Part shown: positions 6,310 through 16,001 of the stretch, one piece after another
Layout: each line of letters opens with the position of its first letter
Position numbering within the stretch: the stretch's first letter is position 1
Assembly (NCBI GenBank): GCA_019359765.1
Contig: JAHHGU010000010.1
Coordinates: forward strand, 1 to 64,000
Reading direction: 5' to 3'
DNA: 64,000 nucleotides
From: Aphanothece sp. CMT-3BRIN-NPC111
GTDB taxonomy: Bacteria; Cyanobacteriota; Cyanobacteriia; Cyanobacteriales; JAHHGU01
Made by a program: the position numbers and the translations under genes
Notes under the pieces: model-generated
Seen by the model: the letters and a program-made list of their open reading frames with translations, nothing else
Database searches by the model: none
Told to the model about the DNA's origin: nothing

Positions 6310-9279
6310 CTAAGCCTGAAACTCATCGCGCCACAAGCTGGGCACGTTAGGAGGAACCACAACACGGTCAACCGTCACTTTATGACTCTCTCGCTGTGTC
6401 GTGGTATCAATTGCGATCGCCTCAAGCCGGATTTCCAAACTGCCAAAGGGAACGGTTAACTGAGTCATCGCCTCCAAAGTCCCCGAGCCATTGCTGGAAA
6501 AATCTACTAACCAGCGAGGACCATCTAGGAGGGAGCGACTTTGGCGGTCTTGAACCCACAACTTGACATAAATGTGGGCTGAATCCGGCGGCAATTTCAC
6601 GCGAATTGCCACTGGTTGCCCAGCTGTGAGTTCGCCTGTTGGCACCACCAACTCAGGGGGTGGTAGCGGCTTATCTTCAAGCAGGCGCGAAGGAAACGCT
6701 GGTTCTGGTGCAGTCAGTTCATCATCTACCACAAACTCTAGAGCAGTCCAGTCCACACTAGCCCGGTCGTCGCTCAGGCGCAGATCCAAAGGCATCTCAG
6801 GCTCTAGGGAGGTGGTTGGTGAGATTGCAGCCGCTTCATGAGCAGCACTTTCTGGAGCAGATGAGTTTGGGGAGGCATCGGTTTCTTCCTGAACAGCTAC
6901 CTCGATCTGATTTGCTTCTAGCTTTAGGGCTAGCGGCTCTGGGAGAGGCTCTGCTTCTGGTGAATCTGTGTCTATCTCTAGTAACTCTAAGAAGTCCCAG
7001 GTGTCATCAGGGCTGCCAATAGGAGATGACTCGGTATTAGGTAACTCAGGCAACTCAGCATCTGCGGCCAAAGCATTTAGCCGCGACCAAAAACGATCTT
7101 GCAGTTTTAATGATTGAAAGGAGTTATCAATTCCAGAAGTCTCAGCCACCGATGCCTCAGGCTGTTGCATCACTAATTCTGAGTTGATGGGCACCTCGGC
7201 AGCTTCCTGTGAACTCAGCAGGGAATCTGCTGCTGGTAAATTATCCGGTTCCAGACTGCCAACATGCTCAAGTGGTTCTGGTTCTTGCAGTGTCTCTGGC
7301 GAAGAGGCTTCGAGCTTGGTTTCACCTGGCTGGTGTTCTGGCGTTTCTGGGGAAACGTCTTCTGTAGGGCGTAGCCCTTGCTGTACCGCTATCGGGTGCA
7401 AAAAGGGTAGGGTAGGATGAGTTAATTCTTTATTAGTACTTCCGCGTGGCTCGTTAATACTTTCGAGGGGCGCGGGAATAGCCTCGGCACTGGCTGCTGG
7501 CTGTGGCTTGGGAAGTTTAGGCAGCTGTGGAGATTTGGATGCTTTTCGTGTCCCAGGCGGCTGATAAATTTTTGAGGGTAAGGGGCTGCTGGGTGAGGGT
7601 TGTAAGGGCTTAATATCGGGGGGCGCTTCTACCAGATCGAGGAAAGCTAAGTTTAAGTGTACGGTTTTTTCATCCTCAGCAGGCGCAGGTTCTGGAGAGG
7701 GGTTAAGCAAGTCTTCCCAGAACGTTTCTGTGTTTCCCTCCGCCTTTTGAGCGAAAATCGCGTTTAATAATTCTTCTAAATCAACAGTAATGCTGAAAGC
7801 TTCAGAGACCAGGGCCGCAGGTGTGGCGTCATAGATCGTAACTTCTCCCAAAATCAAACGAGTTTGGCAGTTTGGAGGCACCTGAAGGGTACAGCTAAAG
7901 GTCAGGGGAGGCACCTGTTGTGGTAAGGGTCGCCGGATCTTTAGCAGGACTTGTGAATTCTGCGGGTTGCGTAGAGTAATTTCCAGCGAGCCTCTAAAAA
8001 TAGAGGTAAGACTGCTGGGAGTTTCACTGCTATTTGGCTGCGCTATATCTAAGAGGTTCACTTGCCCAGAAAACCTCACAGAGTCTCCTCGACGCGCCAC
8101 CAATGTTTCCTGATGGAGAGTCAAGGTTAACCCTTGAGGGCTGTTGTCTGTCGGTTCTATTGAGGAAACGAAGGGTATGATATCAACCTCATCAACATCT
8201 TCTGATTGCTCCTGCGGTTGAACCGAGTCAATGGTGTTTTCTATGTCTTCGGTAGACTCTGACGCCTCCACATCTTCCCAAAGCGGATCGAGCACTTGCT
8301 GCAATAATTGCTCTAAATCCAGCAGGCACTCCTCCAGCATGGGGTTTAAATCTGCGGTGATATCATCTGGGTCGTCGGTGTGGGGTTCTTCCTGATGCCC
8401 TAGGAACTCAGTTGGCTCAAGTGTATCTGCAACGTCTGCAAACGTCGGTTCTAGGGCTTCAGAGGCAGCTAGCGCTGCTATAGCAGGCTCATCAGGAGTT
8501 TCACCAGCAACCGATGATTCTGTATGGGGAACTGTTGCCGTTTCTGGGTGTGTGGGAACAGCGATCGCATCCTGACTCTGAGCTACCGTTTCTACCTGTG
8601 TGTGAGGTGCGATCGCATTATGGCTCTGAGCTACCGTTTCTGGCTGTGCGGGAAAAGCGATCGCATCCTGACTCTGGGCTACCGTTTCTGGCTGTGCGGG
8701 AAAAGCGATCGCATCCTGACTCTGAGCTACCGTTTCTGGGTGTGTGTGAGGTGCGATCGCATCCTGACTCTGAGCTACCGTTTCTGGCTGTGCGGGAAAA
8801 GCGATCGCATCCTGACTCTGAGCTACCGTTTCTACCTGTGGGGGAAAAGCTATCGCATCCTGGCTGTGAGCTATAGTTTCTGCCTGTGTAGTCTCGACTG
8901 GTGATGCGGGTTGAGGTAATGTTTCTGTGATATTGGGTAAAACCTGGAGTTGAATTTCTTGCTCCCAAGTGTCGCCCATTAAAACGGACATAATATCGCT
9001 AGAGCAACGCAGTTCCCAAATTCCTGGCTTGAGGTAAGTGAAGGGAATAACCACCATTAACCCTTCTCGGTTGGTGCGATGCGATCGCTTCTGAGATCTA
9101 CGCCTTGGCGGATCTTCCCCTATTGCCTGATGAGTAACCGAAATTTCCACATCAGTATTAGCACGGTTAGTGTGGACAACCACCCGGTACCGAGCTTCTT
9201 GGATTTCAACTCTCGGCGTTTTTAGAGGGAGCCAGGAGCGATCGCCCTCTTTTTGTAATAGAAATTCCCAGGATTCCAT
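6310..9279 (-). CDS. Large repeat-containing hypothetical protein
   Basis: About 989 residues from ATG 9279 (MESWEFLLQKEGDRSWLPL); a GTG at 9330 is an alternative. I recognise no catalytic motif. The first ~115 residues are beta-rich and resemble a sandwich-like domain. Residues about 134-245 are seven 16-residue repeats (ETVAQSQDAIAFPAQP type). A long acidic Pro/Glu/Ser-rich linker follows, broken by a second beta-rich block near residues 400-520. A conserved-looking C-terminal domain of about 120 residues (from LPPPELVVPTGELTAG to PSLWRDEF) ends it. No signal peptide or membrane helix is evident. The composition suggests a cytoplasmic scaffold, but that is speculation. Confidence 0.75.
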   Translation of the reverse strand: MESWEFLLQKEGDRSWLPLKTPRVEIQEARYRVVVHTNRANTDVEISVTHQAIGEDPPRRRSQKRSHRTNREGLMVVIPFTYLKPGIWELRCSSDIMSVLMGDTWEQEIQLQVLPNITETLPQPASPVETTQAETIAHSQDAIAFPPQVETVAQSQDAIAFPAQPETVAQSQDAIAPHTHPETVAQSQDAIAFPAQPETVAQSQDAIAFPAQPETVAQSHNAIAPHTQVETVAQSQDAIAVPTHPETATVPHTESSVAGETPDEPAIAALAASEALEPTFADVADTLEPTEFLGHQEEPHTDDPDDITADLNPMLEECLLDLEQLLQQVLDPLWEDVEASESTEDIENTIDSVQPQEQSEDVDEVDIIPFVSSIEPTDNSPQGLTLTLHQETLVARRGDSVRFSGQVNLLDIAQPNSSETPSSLTSIFRGSLEITLRNPQNSQVLLKIRRPLPQQVPPLTFSCTLQVPPNCQTRLILGEVTIYDATPAALVSEAFSITVDLEELLNAIFAQKAEGNTETFWEDLLNPSPEPAPAEDEKTVHLNLAFLDLVEAPPDIKPLQPSPSSPLPSKIYQPPGTRKASKSPQLPKLPKPQPAASAEAIPAPLESINEPRGSTNKELTHPTLPFLHPIAVQQGLRPTEDVSPETPEHQPGETKLEASSPETLQEPEPLEHVGSLEPDNLPAADSLLSSQEAAEVPINSELVMQQPEASVAETSGIDNSFQSLKLQDRFWSRLNALAADAELPELPNTESSPIGSPDDTWDFLELLEIDTDSPEAEPLPEPLALKLEANQIEVAVQEETDASPNSSAPESAAHEAAAISPTTSLEPEMPLDLRLSDDRASVDWTALEFVVDDELTAPEPAFPSRLLEDKPLPPPELVVPTGELTAGQPVAIRVKLPPDSAHIYVKLWVQDRQSRSLLDGPRWLVDFSSNGSGTLEAMTQLTVPFGSLEIRLEAIAIDTTTQRESHKVTVDRVVVPPNVPSLWRDEFQA
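8545..8880. repeat. Seven 48-bp tandem repeats with HIP1 core
   Basis: Seven in-frame units of 48 bp; most contain GCGATCGCAT followed by CCTGACTCTGAGCTACCG. They encode the 16-residue repeat of the large hypothetical protein. Units differ mainly in one 12-base block (AFPAQP versus APHTHP). Confidence 0.93.
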
Positions 9280-9513
9280 TGGTGGCTCGGTCGCGAGGTG
9301 AAACTTAGCTCTACATATTAGCGCAGACACTAGGGCACTTCGGCAGCAGTTTTTGGCAAGTTCCCAAAGATAAAGGTGAGAGTGCCTTATATCGAGATCC
9401 TAAATCTTTTGTGAAACGTAATCGCACCCCTATTACCCAAGCTGCGTCTATCTGCTTGGTGAAAACGGTAAAAAGCATTTTTAATCTACTTTCTGGATTA
9501 GTTATTAGGGATG

Positions 9514-10653
9514 CTACATGGCGATCGGTGACTCAACATAGATTGTCGGTTCCTGCATCGTAAAGTTAATGCCATATGTCATCAGTTGCTTAGAAATTTT
9601 TTCGTTGGCTAATTCCAGTAGTTGCTTTCGCAGCTTTATCGAACTCTCAGTCGAACCGAGAATAAAAAATGTTACTCTCGCTCTGGTTGTCGGCTTTTCA
9701 GAGCTATCTGTTAAGGTAATATTTGTACTTCCTGGATCGATACCAAACACTGAATCCGTACTTTCATTAATAATTTGCTGTACTAGCGCCCGTTCGCGAT
9801 CTTCTAGTAATCGAGCAAAATCCAGGTAGAGCAAAACCATTACCTTTTTGCCCATCGTCACATTTTCAATTTCCAGATTAGCTAATGTGGAGTTAGGGAC
9901 GATATATAAAGTATTTTTAGCTGCTGTACGAATCTTGGTAGAACGCAAACCAATAGACTCGACACGACCAAACAACCCCCCAGGTATATTACTCACCGAA
10001 GGTATACGTATATAATCTCCAGGAACAAAAGGACGATCTAAATACAAAACAATTGTACTCAACAGCTGTTCTAAGATTTTCTGAGCAGCAAAGGCAACTG
10101 CTAAACCACCAATGCCTAAACTCGCCATCAAGCCAACTAAATTAAATTGCTGGCTTTGGGCAAAAGCCAGCAGGGCAATAAACCCGATCACCACATTAAC
10201 TAAGGTTTCTATTACCAGAATCAAATCATCAAATTCTCTGCCTAGCTTACCTAGTAAATCTACTCCATAGACTCGAAGGAACTGCCTAGATAGGCGCGAT
10301 AGTAACCAAGCAACACTAATAATTACTCCTAAATCTATTGTAGGCTTTACTAATTTGTATAAAAACTTATACTCTTCAAGCCAGGTAATAGAAATAGAGA
10401 TTAAAAGAAATGTTCCTGCTATTTTAAAAAGCGGTTTAATTGGTTTAATTAAATTTTCATAAATATCCGTCACCTGCTCAGGTGAAGAAAAGCGGCGGAT
10501 GATTAATGTAACAATACTAGGTGTATATCCTCCCAGTAACACAGATAAAACAATAAACAGCAGAAATACAGCTGGCTGCGGTAGATAAATCTGAATAATA
10601 TCCTTATTAATAGCGGCAACAGTTATCTTAGACGGTAATGGGTGAATCAACAT
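9514..10653 (-). CDS. MscS-family mechanosensitive channel (downstream copy)
   Basis: 379 residues. Four or more hydrophobic helices in the N-terminal half end in the MscS pore-lining segment GLMASLGIGGLAVAFAAQK. The beta domain follows (LYLDRPFVPGDYIRI, VESIGLRSTKIRT, IVPNSTLANLEIENVT). It acts as a tension-gated pore or a small-conductance channel-like protein. The start at 10653 overlaps the preceding paralogue by 26 nt, so the pair is probably cotranscribed. It is a paralogue of its neighbour from about residue 60 onward. Confidence 0.9.
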   Translation of the reverse strand: MLIHPLPSKITVAAINKDIIQIYLPQPAVFLLFIVLSVLLGGYTPSIVTLIIRRFSSPEQVTDIYENLIKPIKPLFKIAGTFLLISISITWLEEYKFLYKLVKPTIDLGVIISVAWLLSRLSRQFLRVYGVDLLGKLGREFDDLILVIETLVNVVIGFIALLAFAQSQQFNLVGLMASLGIGGLAVAFAAQKILEQLLSTIVLYLDRPFVPGDYIRIPSVSNIPGGLFGRVESIGLRSTKIRTAAKNTLYIVPNSTLANLEIENVTMGKKVMVLLYLDFARLLEDRERALVQQIINESTDSVFGIDPGSTNITLTDSSEKPTTRARVTFFILGSTESSIKLRKQLLELANEKISKQLMTYGINFTMQEPTIYVESPIAM

Positions 10654-11716
10654 AAATTGTTGGTTCTTCTATGTCAAATTTAATATCGTAATTTTTCAAC
10701 TTCTCTGTTATATTTTCCAGAGCAATATCCAGAAGCTGACGCCGTAATCCCATTGATACTTCACTAGAACCTAAAATAAAAAAAGTTATTTGAGCCTGGG
10801 TTGTCTTTTGTTCTCCATTGGGTAAGCTTGTAAATGTGACCTCAGTGTTGCGTGAGTCTATACCAAAAATATCGCTGGTACTTTTTAGGATAACCTGGCG
10901 AATTAAAGCGCGTTCTTCATTAGGCATTTCTTGGTAGAAGTTTAAATAGATCAGCGCCATTACTTTTTTAGCACCTGTAAAATTCTCAATATTCACCTGA
11001 GTGAGCGAACTATTGGGAACTATGACCAATGTTCCTTTGCCAGAGCTGCGAATTTTGGTAGAACGCAAACCAATTGACTCAACTCTGCCAAAGGTACCAT
11101 CTGGCAAGCCGATATAATCATCAACAATGAATGGACGATCTAAATAAATAACAATACCACCTAATATTTGTTCCAAAGTCTTTTGAGCAGCAAAGGCAAC
11201 GGCTAAACCGCCTATGCCTAAACTTGCTACTAAACCAAAAATGTTAATTTTATGAGTTTGGGCAAAAATAATAATTGCGATCGCGGCAATTATAAAATTT
11301 GCTATTATTTTAGATAAAATAAGCAGTTCGCTGTTAGCTTTACGCCCACTGCTGATTGCCGCATCTAAGAGATAGACATCAAATATCTGCTTAAATATAC
11401 GCGAACCTAACCAACTGGCAGCAATAGCGAGTGATAGGCTAACTGGTATTTCTATCAGACTCCACCGCTGCTTTGCTGGGATTAAGAATATGATAGTATC
11501 AGCGATCGCTAAACCAATGACGACTCCTAGTAACCCCTGGTAAGGCTTAACTACTTTTTCATAGGCTGAATCTATTTGAGGGGAAACTAAACCACCGAGA
11601 ATTGCTGGAACTAAAGGGGGAATCCAACGGCTACCAATAAAAGCTAATATTCCTGCTAACCCTAGCCCAACTATTTGCCATCCTGTATCCCAGGTTGCTG
11701 GAAATAAATCAAGCAT
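10628..11716 (-). CDS. MscS-family mechanosensitive channel (upstream copy)
   Basis: 362 residues with the same architecture as the gene that follows it: N-terminal membrane helices, pore helix GLVASLGIGGLAVAFAAQK, then LDRPFIVDDYIGL, VESIGLRSTKIRS and IVPNSSLTQVNIENFT, ending in EEPTIYVDSPITV. The near-identical tails (EPTIYVESPIAM versus EPTIYVDSPITV) point to tandem gene duplication. It is probably the first gene of the pair. Substrate or gating specificity cannot be told from sequence. Confidence 0.9.
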   Translation of the reverse strand: MLDLFPATWDTGWQIVGLGLAGILAFIGSRWIPPLVPAILGGLVSPQIDSAYEKVVKPYQGLLGVVIGLAIADTIIFLIPAKQRWSLIEIPVSLSLAIAASWLGSRIFKQIFDVYLLDAAISSGRKANSELLILSKIIANFIIAAIAIIIFAQTHKINIFGLVASLGIGGLAVAFAAQKTLEQILGGIVIYLDRPFIVDDYIGLPDGTFGRVESIGLRSTKIRSSGKGTLVIVPNSSLTQVNIENFTGAKKVMALIYLNFYQEMPNEERALIRQVILKSTSDIFGIDSRNTEVTFTSLPNGEQKTTQAQITFFILGSSEVSMGLRRQLLDIALENITEKLKNYDIKFDIEEPTIYVDSPITV

Positions 11717-12077
11717 CAGGAAACCCTACCTTGTCAGCCGCAATCCGTCTCACCAACAACCCATGCCTCAGCCAGATTTAGTTCCTTGCGCTTCCAGTGT
11801 ATTACATCAAGACTGAAATTTTTAACCAACTACCCACTCAAACATTTACCTCTGCGTTCCTCTGCGCTTACTGCGTTCCTCTGCGCTTACCTCTGCGTTC
11901 CTTTGCGTTAAAAAAAAAGTGGGCGCTGAAATTGATAGGCTAGCACATATATAGCAGTAAACATAATGGCTCTTGGCAATCGAACTCACCCGTATGCACT
12001 GTCCTTGTGCTGCTATAGCTGTATGTTTGCTATAAGCTAATTGCTAAAACCTAATTGCTAATTGCTATATATTTAAG
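11717..12077. repeat. Intergenic region with CTCTGCGTTCC repeats
   Basis: At 11848-11918 units of CTCTGCGTTCCTCTGCG[C/T]TTA are repeated about three times and end in a T/A-rich run. The same motif, inverted, forms the middle of the MITE-like element at 48772-48871. A second repeat, CTAATTGCTAA, lies at 12036-12067 just before mnmE. No gene seen. Confidence 0.7.
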
Positions 12078-13463
12078 ATGTCTAAGACTTTCGTGCAGGG
12101 AGAAACAATAGCCGCGATCGCAACGGCTGTGGTACCGCAACAAGGTAGCGTCGGGATTGTGCGGCTATCCGGTTCAGATGCCATCGCGATCGCCCGCGCC
12201 CTTTTCCATGCCCCTGGATATCAAGCTTTTGAAAGCCATCGCATTCTCTACGGTTACGTGCGTCATCCGCAGACGCGGCAACTAATTGATGAAGCGTTGT
12301 TGCTAATTATGCAAGCACCTCGCTCTTATACCCGTGAAGATGTCGTAGAGTTTCACTGTCATGGTGGCATAATGCCCGTGCAGCAGGTATTGCAACTATG
12401 CATAGAACAAGGAGCGAAACTAGCAGCACCAGGAGAATTTACTCTGCGGGCGTTCCTGAATGGACGTTTAGATTTAACCCAAGCAGAAAGTATTGCTGAC
12501 TTAGTGGGGGCAAAGTCGCCAGCAGCATCTCAAGCAGCGCTTGCAGGTTTGCAGGGTAAGTTGCAACAGCCCATTCGCCGTTTACGTGCTAGCTGTTTGG
12601 ATATACTGGCAGAAATTGAAGCGCGGATTGATTTTGAGGAAGATTTGCCGCCACTAGATGAAGAGGCTGTTACAGCGCAAATAAAGCAAGTATTGGCAGA
12701 AGTAACTCGCATTTTAGCAACCGCTGACCAGGGAGAACTGCTCAGGGCTGGATTAAAGGTGGCGATTGTAGGGCGTCCGAATGTGGGGAAATCCAGTTTA
12801 TTGAATGCCTGGAGTAAAAGCGATCGCGCTATTGTTACTCCTCTCCCTGGCACCACCCGCGATGTCGTGGAATCTCAGTTAGTCGTGGGGGGTATCCCGG
12901 TGCAAGTGCTGGATACAGCGGGAATACGGGAAACGGCTGATGTAGTGGAAATTATTGGGGTAGAGCGATCGCGTTCCGCAGCCCAAGCTGCTGATTTGGT
13001 ACTCTTGACAATTGACGCTCAAGCTGGTTTGACAAGTGGCGATAGAGAAATTTACCAACAAGTACAACACCGCCCTCTAATTGTAGTTATCAACAAAATT
13101 GACCTTGTAAAGGCAATTCATGAATTGCCTCTACCAGATAAAAATCACCGCATTGTACGCACAGCCGCCGCCCACAATCAAGGTATTGACGCTTTAGAAA
13201 CAGCGATTCTAGAAACTGTACACGCAGACAATTTGCAAGCGTCTAATCTGGATTTAGCAATTAACCAGCGACAAGCAGCTGCGCTGACAAGAGCTAAAAC
13301 TTCCTTGCAGCAAGTGCAAGCAACAATTGCCAATCAGTTCCCCCTAGACTTTTGGACAATTGACTTACGGGGTGCAATTCAAGCTTTAGGAGAAGTTACG
13401 GGCGAAGAAGTGACAGAATCAGTCTTAGATAAAATCTTTAGTAGATTTTGTATTGGGAAATAG
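12078..13463 (+). CDS. mnmE: tRNA modification GTPase MnmE
   Basis: With MnmG it installs the 5-carboxymethylaminomethyl group on the wobble uridine of tRNAs. 461 residues. The N-terminal tetrahydrofolate-binding domain starts near residue 8 ([20 protein letters not shown]). The central helical domain carries an inserted G domain: [10 protein letters not shown] near 232, TTRD near 257, DTAGIRET near 278, NKID near 337. It ends FCIGK, with the catalytic Cys of the CxGK tail. It stands alone on the plus strand; flanking genes are unrelated. Confidence 0.97.
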   Translation: MSKTFVQGETIAAIATAVVPQQGSVGIVRLSGSDAIAIARALFHAPGYQAFESHRILYGYVRHPQTRQLIDEALLLIMQAPRSYTREDVVEFHCHGGIMPVQQVLQLCIEQGAKLAAPGEFTLRAFLNGRLDLTQAESIADLVGAKSPAASQAALAGLQGKLQQPIRRLRASCLDILAEIEARIDFEEDLPPLDEEAVTAQIKQVLAEVTRILATADQGELLRAGLKVAIVGRPNVGKSSLLNAWSKSDRAIVTPLPGTTRDVVESQLVVGGIPVQVLDTAGIRETADVVEIIGVERSRSAAQAADLVLLTIDAQAGLTSGDREIYQQVQHRPLIVVINKIDLVKAIHELPLPDKNHRIVRTAAAHNQGIDALETAILETVHADNLQASNLDLAINQRQAAALTRAKTSLQQVQATIANQFPLDFWTIDLRGAIQALGEVTGEEVTESVLDKIFSRFCIGK

Positions 13464-13598
13464 TTATTGGGAGCATCCCCATACATGAAAGATATAGCAG
13501 TTGCCATAAGGATGCTTGACAATTGACTTTATACCCATCTACTCAGAGATGCTGCTATAACTGTATTTTAAAGAAATACGCCAATTTCGAGAAACGAA

Positions 13599-14066
13599 TC
13601 AAGCAAGCTTTTTCGTCATAAATACGCTGTTTGGGTCATTAGTGTAGTCAGCGAAGGGGCCTCGGTACTCGAACCCATACCGTATGTACAACGCTCGTGC
13701 GGGGGCGAACTCAGCAAAAGCCCCTGTTTCCAAATTTAGGCAATCGTAAGCACGCCGTTCGGCTTCTTTTATGATGTGTTCAAGAATCTTTGAGGCGATA
13801 CCCCTACAACGGTGATCCTTGGCGGTACGCATTGATTTGACTTCACCACTTCTTGAATCTAGTTCTTTCAGTGCCCCGCATCCGAGTAATTCATCGCCCT
13901 CCCAAGCCGTCCAGAAAGTAATATCGGGCGATCGCAAGGTCTCTAGATCAAGAGCATGAACGCTTTCAGGCGGGGTAATCTCATGCATATTTTCGAGATG
14001 TTCCCGGAGAAGGTCAGCGATCTTTTTACCTGTCAGGTCATCTTCGCGAATTTGCAATCGACTCAT
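13599..14066 (-). CDS. GNAT-family N-acetyltransferase
   Basis: 155 residues. The acetyl-CoA loop is DHRCRGIASKILEHII (about 82-97), preceded by the beta4 strand SGEVKSMRT. The C-terminal block ALYIRYGFEYRGPFADYTND resembles the PhnO/YjgM-like acetyltransferases. Substrate is unknown. Start at ATG 14066 follows GGAGAT on the minus strand. It converges on mnmE across a short region (13464-13598) containing an inverted pair ATAGCAGTT / AACTGTAT-like. Confidence 0.88.
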   Translation of the reverse strand: MSRLQIREDDLTGKKIADLLREHLENMHEITPPESVHALDLETLRSPDITFWTAWEGDELLGCGALKELDSRSGEVKSMRTAKDHRCRGIASKILEHIIKEAERRAYDCLNLETGAFAEFAPARALYIRYGFEYRGPFADYTNDPNSVFMTKKLA

Positions 14067-14337
14067 CTCCTTACGTTTGCTAGGGAATTCTATTCTCTAA
14101 GGGTTGAGAGAATCCCACGTTGGGATTTTTTGCTTTAGCTTGATAGAGAAGTTCGCTCATCGCGCAGTATGGAAATCCTAATACTCAAGGTTTCTGTTAA
14201 CCAGCCCCAAAATCACGTATTCGATTGTATTACAACTAATACCTTCGTCATCTGCCGCAAGATAGACGATCCTGTTGGCACAATAGATATGCTGTAAAGG
14301 CACAGGGAAACCTGTACCACTTCTTATCGAGTTTTGT

Positions 14338-15921
14338 ATGCCTGGGGTTAAGTATTTGCGCTGGTTCGTTGCTTCTGGCTTAATGGCTTTATTCATCACC
14401 AGCTGTGGTGGTGGCAAGTCACCTGACAAAATTGTCAAAAAACCCGATGAAATAGCTAAGCAAGTCAAGCCTAGCGTCGTCCAAATTTCCTCCGAAGACA
14501 AAACTAAACAGGGAACCGGATTTTTCGTGCAGGGTTCAGCAAAAGACTGCGCGGTGCTAACAGCGCGTCATGCCTTACCAGCTAGTGGCAAGGTGAATGT
14601 GCAAACTTCTGACCAAAAACAGTGGAAAGCTGCCAATATCCAACGTTTTCCTAACCAAGATTTAGCACTTGTGACGTTCGATCCACGTCAGGCAAATTGC
14701 CCTTATCAGCCTCTACCTTTGGCTGACTCTAACCAAGTGAAGCCGGGAGATCCCGTCTATATTTCTGGTTTTGCTGAACAACCTCAGCAAGCCAAGCCTG
14801 GTAAATTAGTGCCGCAGCTTCCCTCCGGTGAGGTGACGGCGATTAATAAGCTACCAGACGGCTATGGAATTTCCTATAAGGCAAAAACAGCTAAGGGAAT
14901 GAGTGGGGCACCTGTAGTGAATACAGCAGGTGAGGTGATTGCGATTAATGGTCGCAGCAATACAGAACTTAATAAGCTAGCAGAAATAAAATATGGAAAC
15001 AAGCCGCAACAACAAGGGCAATTTGCCAAAATTGCCAAGCCAGCTGGTGTGAGGGCAGAAGTTAGCGCTTCTAAGTGGGGTGTTCCCAGCAATACCTTTG
15101 TCTCAAATGCTCCCAAGGTGTCTAAGGGCGCTGCCGTTAAATCTACTGCCCCCAAAACAGCACAAGAATGGTTGGCTGTAGGTAATGATGCTTATGCCTC
15201 TAAAAGCAATCAAGAAGCGATTCTGGCTTATTACAAAGCGATTAAAATCAAGCCCAATTATGCTTTGGCTTGGTATAACCGAGGCGTGGCGCTAAATGAG
15301 TTACAACGCTACTCTGAGGCTGTTACATCCTATGACAAAGCAATTCAATTCCAGCCTAAAGACCATGAAGCTTGGTATAACCGAGGCGTGGCGCTAAATG
15401 AGTTGCAACGTTACTCCGATGCTGTTGCTTCCTATAACAAAGCGATTCAATTTCAGCCTAGCTACTATAAAGCTTCATATAACAAAGGCGTAGCACAATT
15501 AAACTTGAAACAGTATTCCCAGGCTGTTGCTTCTTATGATCAGGCGGTTAAATTTAAGCCTGATTTTCCTGAAGCTTGGTATAACCGAGGCGTAGCATTA
15601 TTGAACTTGCAACGCTACCCTCAGGCTGTTACCTCTTATGACAAAGCGATTCAATTCCAGCCTGACTCTCCTGAAGCTTGGAATAACCGAGGCGTGGCGC
15701 TAAAAAACTTGCAAAAGTACCCAGATGCGATCGCCTCTTACGACAAAGCGATTCAAATCAAGCCGGACTTTTCTCACGCTTGGAGTAACCGAGGTAATGC
15801 ACTCCAGCAATTGCAACGCTACGAAGATGCGATCTCCTCCTATAACCAAGCAATTAAATTGAATCCTAAAAACCAAGCCGCAATATATAACCGCCAGCAG
15901 TTGGCGAGTCAGTTGCGGTAA
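14338..15921 (+). CDS. Trypsin-like serine protease with TPR domain, lipoprotein
   Basis: 527 residues. It starts with a lipoprotein signal (hydrophobic segment then ITSC, Cys about 23). The protease domain, about 45-225, shows His in VLTARHALP, Asp in NQDLALVTF and Ser in KGMSGAPVV, so the triad is complete. After a linker come seven full 34-residue TPR units (about 275-515) of the AWYNRGVALNELQRY type. It probably acts outside the cytoplasmic membrane, with the TPRs binding partners. Neighbouring TPR units are nearly identical at DNA level, suggesting recent expansion. Confidence 0.9.
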   Translation: MPGVKYLRWFVASGLMALFITSCGGGKSPDKIVKKPDEIAKQVKPSVVQISSEDKTKQGTGFFVQGSAKDCAVLTARHALPASGKVNVQTSDQKQWKAANIQRFPNQDLALVTFDPRQANCPYQPLPLADSNQVKPGDPVYISGFAEQPQQAKPGKLVPQLPSGEVTAINKLPDGYGISYKAKTAKGMSGAPVVNTAGEVIAINGRSNTELNKLAEIKYGNKPQQQGQFAKIAKPAGVRAEVSASKWGVPSNTFVSNAPKVSKGAAVKSTAPKTAQEWLAVGNDAYASKSNQEAILAYYKAIKIKPNYALAWYNRGVALNELQRYSEAVTSYDKAIQFQPKDHEAWYNRGVALNELQRYSDAVASYNKAIQFQPSYYKASYNKGVAQLNLKQYSQAVASYDQAVKFKPDFPEAWYNRGVALLNLQRYPQAVTSYDKAIQFQPDSPEAWNNRGVALKNLQKYPDAIASYDKAIQIKPDFSHAWSNRGNALQQLQRYEDAISSYNQAIKLNPKNQAAIYNRQQLASQLR

Positions 15922-15929
15922 CCAACCCG

Positions 15930-15958
15930 GTAGGGGCACGGCATTGCCGTGCCCCTAC
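15930..15958. repeat. REP-like palindrome, left flank of transposase
   Basis: Near-perfect palindrome GTAGGGGCACGGCA / TTGCCGTGCCCCTAC, 9 bp after the protease/TPR stop. Same family as 16324-16353, 16670-16698 and 47378-47413. Confidence 0.9.
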
Positions 15959-16001
15959 AATTGAACGCAATACAGTTATTCATCACGTTTATTCCCAGTT
16001 G

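Noticed and set aside
8545..8880. CRISPR-like appearance of regularly spaced repeats
   Set aside because: Units are contiguous 48-mers inside a long coding frame, with no unique spacers and no cas genes nearby.
8514..8968. Several overlapping open frames on both strands across the 48-bp repeat array
   Set aside because: A repeat with period divisible by three keeps all frames open if it lacks stops; only the 990-residue minus-strand frame continues into non-repeat coding sequence.
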